A stretch of DNA of 9,170 bases from CAZEER01 sp964586315 (lineage in GTDB: Bacteria; Fidelibacterota; Marinisomatia; Marinisomatales; UBA1611). Positions 1-5,496 of the stretch are shown in pieces. The position numbers and the translations under genes are program-made. The notes beneath the pieces are model-generated. The model did no database searches. It was given only the letters and a program-made list of their open reading frames with translations, and was not told the origin of the DNA. The first letter of the stretch is position 1. Every line of letters starts with the position of its first letter. The DNA lies in assembly GCA_964586315.1 (NCBI GenBank), contig CAZPHE010000084.1, positions 1 to 9,170 of the forward strand. The letters run 5' to 3'.

Positions 1-449
1 GAGAATAGAGCGGTACGGGATCATAATGCATCCCAATATAAAAAAAATTGCGCTTTTCTTTAGGAACAAACCTACCCATATGTTCCCTAAGAGCGGGTTC
101 CATATTCTCTTTAATTGGCATAATCTCCTTATCTTTTAAAAATTGCATCAAACGTTTTACACCATTTTCCGTTAGATCCATAAATTCCTGAGGTGTTTTT
201 GCAGCCTGCNNNNNNNNNNAATTTTAAGGAGCTCCAAGCCCTATCAAGTTCTCTCTTTAATAGATCGACCTCTTGCTCCCAGGTCATTGGTAGTAAATGA
301 ACATTTTGTTGATACCATGTATAATTTTCCTTCCCAATTCCTGAAGAACCTGTTTTATTTAAAGCTTGGGTCTCTAACCAAAATCTAAAATCTTGGGTAG
401 CTTTATCAGCCAAGTCAAGAGCATCTAATAAATCAAAACTATGTCCATT
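1..449 (-). CDS. DUF885 family protein, C-terminal continuation (partial, gap-interrupted)
   Basis: Continuation of the gene that starts at 1053, read one frame over. From 449 to 222 the minus strand reads N-G-H-S-F-D-L-L-D-A-L-D-L-A-D-K and on to 'GKENYTWYQQNVHLLPMTWE' and 'LKRELDRAWSSLK', the middle part of DUF885 proteins. The gap 210-219 follows. From 208 down to position 1 the correct frame gives 69 residues with no stop, including 'EFMDLTENGVKRLMQFL', 'DKEIMPIKENMEPALREH' and 'FFYIGMHYDPVPLYS'. The frame that looks open straight through the Ns ends at TAA 129-131 and is false beyond the gap. If there is no other indel, the true missing length must be a multiple of three, whereas 10 Ns are shown; the Ns are therefore a placeholder. 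From remembered relatives I would expect some tens of bases missing. The gene runs off the left edge, so its C-terminus is not visible. Confidence 0.7.
210..219. other. Assembly gap (10 N) inside the DUF885 gene
   Basis: Ten undetermined bases. The coding frame on the left (from 208 downward) and on the right (from 449 down to 222) are both good DUF885 sequence, but they are not in phase across exactly 10 bases. The gap is therefore a scaffold placeholder of unknown true length rather than ten ambiguous calls. Confidence 0.95.
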
Positions 450-1053
450 TTTCTATTATTGTTTTTAGGTCTTTTTCCTGATCTTTAAAGTTTTCGATCC
501 CCGCTATCCATAAATCTTTTGCATTTCCAGTAAGATTGTTCCTTGCCTGATTAAGTAAAGAAGGAATAACTAAAAGCTCTTTTTGAAGTTTACGTTCTTG
601 AGGTGCATTTAATGGTAAATGATACGTCCAAAACTCAAGTATTCCATGATTTGTTGGACCTTCATGCGCGGGAACATCGCTCTGGTACATCCAAATAGTT
701 TGATAAAATGCCGGATCCCGCACCCAAGGTTTTAGAACTCTAAAATTAAAATCATAGCCATTCATTTCCGCGCGTAGGATGTGCCAGTCTATTTGGTATT
801 TTATTGACCAGTTTGAAGTATCAATCTGGAATAATTTATTTTTTAAAAATTCAAACTCTTGTTTTGATTCTTCAAATCTGGATGGTCGGTAATCAGGTGC
901 TCCATCTAAGAGTGGTGGATTTTCAAAACTTCGCCACTCTAAAAAAAGATCTACTAAGTTTTGATAATTTTGAGGAATTATTTTATTTTGTTTTGCTACC
1001 AATATAATTGAAAATAATAAAGTGTATAAGAATATTACAATCCAAAATTTCAT
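439..1053 (-). CDS. DUF885 family protein, N-terminal part (frameshifted)
   Basis: This frame encodes the first 204 residues of a DUF885 (COG4805-type) protein, a family of alpha-helical, probably metallopeptidase-like proteins whose chemistry is poorly defined. It starts with a hydrophobic signal or anchor segment (about residues 3-20), so the product is exported or membrane-anchored. Family-like stretches are the 'DWHILRAEMNGYDFNFRVLKPW' region (about 89-110, W-H and R-A-E-M-N conserved in relatives I recall), 'DPAFY' (113-117) and 'NLTGNAKDLW' (173-182). The frame ends at TAG 439-441, far short of the roughly 550-600 residues usual for the family. Removing one A from the A5 run (T5 on the plus strand, 448-452) lets the reading continue into the family's next conserved segment, so this is half of a broken gene, by real mutation or sequencing error. 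It starts 12 bp after the aldo-keto reductase stop, with no clear Shine-Dalgarno, and is probably co-transcribed with it. Confidence 0.75.
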   Translation of the reverse strand: MKFWIVIFLYTLLFSIILVAKQNKIIPQNYQNLVDLFLEWRSFENPPLLDGAPDYRPSRFEESKQEFEFLKNKLFQIDTSNWSIKYQIDWHILRAEMNGYDFNFRVLKPWVRDPAFYQTIWMYQSDVPAHEGPTNHGILEFWTYHLPLNAPQERKLQKELLVIPSLLNQARNNLTGNAKDLWIAGIENFKDQEKDLKTIIEKWT

Positions 1054-1065
1054 TGTTTTAACAAT

Positions 1066-2031
1066 TTAAATGTTAATAATAGTATCAATATTGACCATTA
1101 CCTCATTATCTATTTTCTCAACAAAATTGACACTATCAATATTTTGATTCAACTGCTCTAAATTAGATGCACCAAGAATGACTGTGCTTACATTATTATT
1201 TTTTAAACACCAGCACAATGCAAGATTAACCAGCGGTATACCTAATTCTTTTGCAAGTTTATCAAGTTTGGATACTTTTTTATGTATTCCCACATATTCT
1301 TCTGATTCAAAACTATCTTTAATAAATTTATAATTTTTTAAACTTGTGCGTGTATTAGTTGGCATCCCATCAATATATTTTCCTGTTAATAAACCAGAAG
1401 CCAATGGACTCCATATGGTAGTACCCATCCCTTCATTTGAAAATAGTTCCAAGTACTCCTTTTCCATTTTTTGCCTTTCAAACATATTATACTGAGGCTG
1501 TTCCATAGATGGCGGAGTAAGATTTAATTCTCTTGAAATTTTATATGCATTATTAATTTCATTTGCAGACCATTCCGATGTTCCCCAGTAACAAATCTTA
1601 CCTTGCATTACTAATGTGTGCATTGCTCTGACTGTTTCTTCAATAGGAGTCTCAGGGTCTGGTCGATGACAGAAATAAAGATCCAAATAATCCAATTGCA
1701 ACCGTTTTAATGCATTATTACAGGCATCTATTACATGCTTATGACTTAGGCCTCTTTGAGTAGGCTTTTCACCACCCCAGAACACCTTACTAGAGACAAT
1801 AAACGAATCCCTACTCCATCCCAAATTTTTTATTGCATCTCCCATAATGATCTCAGACTCACCAGAAGCATAAGCTTCTGCATTATCAAAAAAGTTTATG
1901 CCTCTATCATAAGCAAGTTTCATTATTTCCGTTGCCTCTGATAAACCGATTTGGAAAGAAAATGTTACCCATGAACCATATGATAGCTCACTCACTTTTA
2001 ATCCTGTCTTTCCTAGCCTTCTATAATTCAT
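1066..2031 (-). CDS. Aldo-keto reductase, AKR6 / Kv-channel beta-subunit-like
   Basis: A full-length 321-residue cytoplasmic NAD(P)H-dependent oxidoreductase with a TIM-barrel fold that would reduce carbonyl groups of aldehydes or ketones; the substrate is unknown. It begins with the family signature 'YRRLGKTGLKVSEL'. The catalytic tetrad is visible as D49 and Y54 ('FFDNAEAY'), K82 ('VSSKVFWGG') and H122 ('YFCHRPD'). Cofactor-binding segments are 'WSPLASGLLTGKY' (207-219) and 'GASNLEQLNQN' (287-297). 'SMEQPQYNMFER' (175-186) and the 'WGTSEW' motif (149-154) are typical of the Kv-beta-like AKR6 branch, which also contains bacterial stand-alone enzymes. There is no signal peptide. The start is supported by a good Shine-Dalgarno (AGAGGT, 4 nt before ATG), the clearest one in the window. 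It sits 26 bp after the serine hydrolase gene and 12 bp before the DUF885 gene. The functional link to those exported proteins is not evident. Confidence 0.93.
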   Translation of the reverse strand: MNYRRLGKTGLKVSELSYGSWVTFSFQIGLSEATEIMKLAYDRGINFFDNAEAYASGESEIIMGDAIKNLGWSRDSFIVSSKVFWGGEKPTQRGLSHKHVIDACNNALKRLQLDYLDLYFCHRPDPETPIEETVRAMHTLVMQGKICYWGTSEWSANEINNAYKISRELNLTPPSMEQPQYNMFERQKMEKEYLELFSNEGMGTTIWSPLASGLLTGKYIDGMPTNTRTSLKNYKFIKDSFESEEYVGIHKKVSKLDKLAKELGIPLVNLALCWCLKNNNVSTVILGASNLEQLNQNIDSVNFVEKIDNEVMVNIDTIINI

Positions 2032-2035
2032 ATTT

Positions 2036-2041
2036 ACCTCT
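2036..2041 (-). promoter_or_regulatory. Shine-Dalgarno of the aldo-keto reductase
   Basis: The minus strand reads AGAGGT followed by AAAT and the ATG at 2029-2031. It fixes the start codon. It stands out because the other visible starts (1053, 3374, 4029, 4201, 6975) have only A/T-rich leaders. Confidence 0.6.
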
Positions 2042-2057
2042 TTTTATCATAAAAATA

Positions 2058-3374
2058 TTATTGCTGGTATGGATTTGTAATATGCTTATCCAAAATTTTT
2101 GAAATTCTATCAATTTTATCTTTATAAAAATATCTTTCATTTGATGACCTTAAAAGATCAAAAAGAGGAACAACTTGATCGTAAATGACTGCTACCAAAT
2201 TATTAAAATAAGCATCAGTACTCGGTGCTAGGGAATGCGTACCTATAACAAGTTCCAGTTCAGGGATGACTACAATTAACTGTCCCCCATAGCCGATCGC
2301 CATATACTCTCCTGGTTCTGGTATCCACCATAGATATCCATAGCCTCCGTCAGGGATTTGGTTTGATGTAGCTTCATTGATCCAATTAGATGAGAGAATT
2401 TGTTCTTCACCTGAAAAACCATCCTGAAGATAAAGCTGACCTAATTTTACCATTTTTTTCAGGTTAAGGATTAGATCATACGAGCCATTGTTAACACCAT
2501 CATAATCCAAGCCCCAATTGGGATTATCAATTCCAAGATATGGGAATAAATACTCAGTAGCAAATGCCTTTGGATTTAGTCCAGTCTTTTCCAGTAGAAC
2601 ATAACTATTGATATGACAGGCAGCATTATTATAAAAAAATACATCTCCAGGGTTCGTGACCAGAGGCGTACCCAATAACATCTCTAAAATATTAGATGTA
2701 TACATATAATACCAATTCTCTGGCCAGCCAGATGTCATCGAAAGAAGATTCTCAAGTGTAACTTGAGAAGTATAATCATTTTCATAAAAGATGCTATCAA
2801 GAGTGACTGATGGTTGCATAATAAAGCCCATCTCAATCGCCTGACCAACAAGCGTCGCAATGTAACTCTTGGTAACTGAATAAATATTAAATTCCTGTGC
2901 AGATGTGCTCCCATAATAATACTCTTCTGCTACAATTTTTCCTCTGTGCAAAACCATAAAACCACGAATAAAATTAAGAGACATTACATCATTACTTAGT
3001 ATAGTCTGCAATTCTTGATGATCAAAATAGATTGTATCCTCTTGATACTGCCAATCAAGACTTAAATCAACTGGCTCATACTCGCACCAACTAGATCCAT
3101 CAATGAACAATAAATCTGTTAAACTTAAAAGATCAATAATATTAACATCAGTATTATAATCGATATCACAATTTGCTATACCTTCAGTTGCAATTGGATT
3201 AATATCTAGCAAATGATCCGCGATTAAAAGAACATCATCACTATCTATTCTATAATTAAGATTAGCATCTCCTATACATTGACCATAATAAAATTGTATT
3301 GAACAAAAAATAACTATACAAGCAGATTTAGTATTTATCATAAAATTATTTATCCATAAAGATATATACTTCAT
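2058..3374 (-). CDS. Exported serine hydrolase (beta-lactamase/NylB-like) with N-terminal dockerin
   Basis: A 438-residue secreted protein. A signal peptide is followed at about 33-92 by a two-repeat dockerin-like module: 'GDANLNYRIDSDD' supplies D36, N38, N40 and D44/D47, and 'CDIDYNTDVNIID' supplies D70, D72, N74, N78 and D81. The rest is a class C beta-lactamase-fold serine hydrolase. It has the nucleophile motif S166-V-T-K169, a Y248-N-N250 motif, and 'GYGGQ' (361-365) in place of KTG. The 'YSVTKSY' and 'GYGGQ' patterns are closest to 6-aminohexanoate-dimer hydrolase (NylB)-like enzymes and related esterases or amidases; the substrate cannot be told. Two starts are possible: M1, or M12 (ATG 3339-3341), which gives a more standard signal peptide; neither has a Shine-Dalgarno. 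It lies 22 bp after the M23 peptidase gene and 26 bp before the reductase gene, so operon membership is likely. A dockerin at the N-terminus is less usual than at the C-terminus. Confidence 0.88.
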   Translation of the reverse strand: MKYISLWINNFMINTKSACIVIFCSIQFYYGQCIGDANLNYRIDSDDVLLIADHLLDINPIATEGIANCDIDYNTDVNIIDLLSLTDLLFIDGSSWCEYEPVDLSLDWQYQEDTIYFDHQELQTILSNDVMSLNFIRGFMVLHRGKIVAEEYYYGSTSAQEFNIYSVTKSYIATLVGQAIEMGFIMQPSVTLDSIFYENDYTSQVTLENLLSMTSGWPENWYYMYTSNILEMLLGTPLVTNPGDVFFYNNAACHINSYVLLEKTGLNPKAFATEYLFPYLGIDNPNWGLDYDGVNNGSYDLILNLKKMVKLGQLYLQDGFSGEEQILSSNWINEATSNQIPDGGYGYLWWIPEPGEYMAIGYGGQLIVVIPELELVIGTHSLAPSTDAYFNNLVAVIYDQVVPLFDLLRSSNERYFYKDKIDRISKILDKHITNPYQQ

Positions 3375-3396
3375 TAATTGAAAACAAATTAGTAGT

Positions 3397-4029
3397 TCAA
3401 TATATTTGACCTAGTACAAGTCTAGGGTCTGGGAACACTTTTAAAGCTAGATCATGATTCTTATCAGAAACCACTCCAGGTAGGTCACACTCTTTAGGCT
3501 CAATTAAACTCAATTGAAAATGAACATGCGGATGCCAGCCGCCGTTTTCTTTTTCACTCCCAATATACCCCAATACATCACCAGAGTTAATTTGTTGCCC
3601 AATTTGTTTGTCTTGTATTGAAACCTTACTTAGATGTCCATATAGTGCATACACACTCTGATTATTGAGTATATGTTTGGTTATAATTGTATAACCGTAA
3701 TCCAATTCATATCCATTATACTTAAATAAATAAATCTCACCATTAAAAAAAGATTTCACAGGCGTTCCAATTGGTGCCCCTATATCAATACCCATATGAA
3801 TGTAGCGACCTGTATCTTCAAATAGTGCTCCGGAATACATATTCGGTCTTTTCTCATTGTATTTTCCAATAGAATAAGGAGAACTTATTTTTTTTTCCTT
3901 GTTTTGAGAACTAAAATCATGTACTGAAATATTCTCCGGTAAATCAATGATCATGGAAAAACATTCGCCTAAAATACTTGGAGTATTGGGCACTGTTTTA
4001 ATTTTATTAAAAAAGGTGTTTACAGTCAT
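3397..4029 (-). CDS. M23 (LytM-type) zinc metallopeptidase
   Basis: A 210-residue M23-family protein; family members usually cut peptide cross-links in peptidoglycan. All catalytic elements are present: H78xxxD82 in 'IHMGIDIGAPIGTPV', H132 in 'YALYGHLSKVS', and H168-x-H170 in 'GGWHPHVHFQL'. In the family, H78, D82 and H170 bind zinc. The region before the domain ('YSIGKYNEKRPNMYS') and the end ('FPDPRLVLGQIY') match a stand-alone subgroup I recall from Bacteroidota, whose homologues also occur fused between a phosphotransferase and an aminotransferase. No signal peptide or membrane segment is visible, which is odd for a wall hydrolase and fits that subgroup. An in-frame TGA at 4039-4041, with no other start codon between it and ATG 4029, supports this start. 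It is the first gene of the minus-strand cluster, with the next gene 22 bp downstream. No Shine-Dalgarno is seen. Confidence 0.88.
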   Translation of the reverse strand: MTVNTFFNKIKTVPNTPSILGECFSMIIDLPENISVHDFSSQNKEKKISSPYSIGKYNEKRPNMYSGALFEDTGRYIHMGIDIGAPIGTPVKSFFNGEIYLFKYNGYELDYGYTIITKHILNNQSVYALYGHLSKVSIQDKQIGQQINSGDVLGYIGSEKENGGWHPHVHFQLSLIEPKECDLPGVVSDKNHDLALKVFPDPRLVLGQIY

Positions 4030-4200
4030 AAATTGGATTCACAGCAAATTTAGATTAGATCTTTTAGGTTAATTAACTAAAATTTTGTTTGTTGCATTTA
4101 AACCTTTATTTAAGATTAAATTTTTATTAGAAAATAATATTTATTCTAGTAAGACTGTATCCATACTTTGATCTAGATTAAAATATATTTTTATAATTTT
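4030..4200. promoter_or_regulatory. Divergent intergenic region with candidate control sequences
   Basis: This 171-bp, strongly A/T-rich stretch separates two divergently transcribed genes, so it should hold the promoters of both the M23-led cluster and the arylsulfotransferase-like gene. It contains a perfect 10-bp palindrome GTTAATTAAC (4068-4077), possibly an operator. A TTGATC (4168-4173) lies 18 bp before a TATAAT (4192-4197), but that TATAAT ends only 3 nt before the ATG, so it would start transcription inside the gene. I see no convincing Bacteroidota-type TAnnTTTG box. The regulatory role is inferred from gene orientation, and the elements named are weak. Confidence 0.35.
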
Positions 4201-5481
4201 ATGAAAAATTTTGGAATTAAAAAAACTATTCTACTTTTATTATTCTCAACTGTTTTCTGTAGAGATATTGAATATTTGGATTTTCAGGTTAATGCTTTTA
4301 ATAATCCATACTCTGCCAATTTGTTTATCCATACAATGGGGGAGCCTCCAAGATATATGGCAGTAATTGATTCATTAATTAATCCTATCTGGTATGTAAA
4401 CTGTGGTCCACGGGGGTTAGATTTTAAACCAAACCAAAATAAATTATCATACTTTCACAAAGCTGATCAATCATGGATATTGCTTAACGAATACATGATC
4501 GAGACAGATACCTTAGTTTGTGTTAATGGATATGGAGCAGACTATCATGATATGCAGCTCCTAGAAGATGGTGGTTATTTACTTCAAGCATATGATTCAA
4601 TTACGGTTGATATGAGCGAAATAGTTTCTGGTGGCCATAATAATACTAAAATAATAATACTCATTATTCAAGAATTTGGTTCAAACCATAACTTAATATT
4701 TGAATGGAATGCCTGGGATCACCTTAATATTGCAGATTATACAAATCTCAATTTAACCAGTGATAGAATTGAATGGATGCATGGTAACAGTATAGATGTC
4801 GATATAGATTCAAATTTAATTTTATCAAATAGAAGAAGTAGCGAAGTCATAAAGATTCACAGAACTTCTGGAGAAGTCATATGGTATTTTGGAGGACCAA
4901 ATAATGAATATACTATTACTAATGACTCTTTAAATGGATTCAGTAAGCAACATGACGTAAGAAGAATTGATAATGGGAATCTTTTACTTTTTGACAATGG
5001 GAACGAACACTACTCGCGCATTTCGAGAGCCGTGGAGTACGAAATAGATGAAATTGAAAAAACTGCAGATCTAGTCTGGGAGTTTTCACACCCACAAGAA
5101 TATCATGGGTTGGCAATGGGTAGTGTCCAGCGACTTCCCAATAACAATACACTTATCAATTGGGGTACAATTCATCATCAAGGTGCTGTAATTACAGAAG
5201 TTGATTTAGAAAAGAATATCGTTTTAGAAATAGAGTACCCAACAGAAACAAAATGTTATAAGGTTAGAAAATATAATTGGCAGTTCGAAACAAACCTGAT
5301 TGCAGGTGACACAAATTTAGATAATGAAGTAAATATCTTAGATCTTTTCTATTTAGCTGATTACGCTATGACTTCTAATTCAGATCTAGATATGTTTCAC
5401 TTATTTAGATTTGATATAAATAGAGATGAAAGCATTAATGAAGATGACATTAACCTATTGGTAGACCAGATAATCCAATAA
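4201..5481 (+). CDS. Exported arylsulfotransferase-like propeller with C-terminal dockerin
   Basis: A 426-residue exported protein. Residues 1-20 form a signal peptide ('KKTILLLLFSTVFC'). About 40-350 match the arylsulfotransferase (ASST) beta-propeller family, whose characterised members move sulfate between phenolic compounds without PAPS. Typical blocks are 'YHDMQLLEDGGYLL' (115-128), 'WMHGNSIDVD' (192-201), 'SNRRSSEVIKIHRTSGEVIW' (209-228), 'GFSKQHDVRRIDNGNLLLFD' (246-265) and 'SRAVEYEID' (275-283). H116, H194, H251 and H302 are candidate active-site histidines; which of them, if any, corresponds to the sulfated His of E. coli AssT needs an alignment. Residues 368-425 form a dockerin-like module with two calcium loops (G-D-T-N-L-D at 369-374 and D405-I-N407-R-D409). 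Cys20 sits near the cleavage site, but 'TVFC' is a poor lipobox. Many PF14269-type members are uncharacterised, so sulfotransfer is only a family-level suggestion. It has no Shine-Dalgarno, and it converges on the C15-like gene 15 bp away. Confidence 0.82.
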   Translation: MKNFGIKKTILLLLFSTVFCRDIEYLDFQVNAFNNPYSANLFIHTMGEPPRYMAVIDSLINPIWYVNCGPRGLDFKPNQNKLSYFHKADQSWILLNEYMIETDTLVCVNGYGADYHDMQLLEDGGYLLQAYDSITVDMSEIVSGGHNNTKIIILIIQEFGSNHNLIFEWNAWDHLNIADYTNLNLTSDRIEWMHGNSIDVDIDSNLILSNRRSSEVIKIHRTSGEVIWYFGGPNNEYTITNDSLNGFSKQHDVRRIDNGNLLLFDNGNEHYSRISRAVEYEIDEIEKTADLVWEFSHPQEYHGLAMGSVQRLPNNNTLINWGTIHHQGAVITEVDLEKNIVLEIEYPTETKCYKVRKYNWQFETNLIAGDTNLDNEVNILDLFYLADYAMTSNSDLDMFHLFRFDINRDESINEDDINLLVDQIIQ

Positions 5482-5496
5482 TTTTAATATTTTTAA

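Noticed and set aside
129..413. A separate 94-residue minus-strand gene
   Set aside because: Its start is a TTG inside the DUF885 frame and its last residues come from the wrong frame beyond the N gap. The true coding sequence continues upstream to about 449 and downstream to position 1.
804..1007. Open frames on the opposite strand of real genes (804-1007 +, 1756-1941 +, 4940-5152 -, 5757-5951 +, 6464-6661 +, 7261-7446 +)
   Set aside because: Each lies wholly inside a well-supported gene on the other strand, and none shows recognisable protein features or a ribosome-binding site.
2058..3098. An antibiotic-resistance beta-lactamase
   Set aside because: The SxxK, YxN and GYGGQ motifs fit the wider serine-hydrolase (NylB/esterase) group. 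Nothing points to beta-lactam hydrolysis.
4168..4197. TTGATC-N18-TATAAT as the promoter of the arylsulfotransferase-like gene
   Set aside because: The spacing is good, but the -10 box ends 3 nt before the ATG, so the expected transcription start falls inside the gene. Such matches are common by chance in A/T-rich DNA.
4201..4263. Lipoprotein signal with Cys20 in the arylsulfotransferase-like protein
   Set aside because: The residues before the Cys (T-V-F) do not fit a lipobox, so an ordinary signal peptide is the safer reading.
5482..5496. Bidirectional terminator between the two convergent genes
   Set aside because: The 15-bp spacer and its flanks are A/T-rich, but I see no G/C-stem hairpin.
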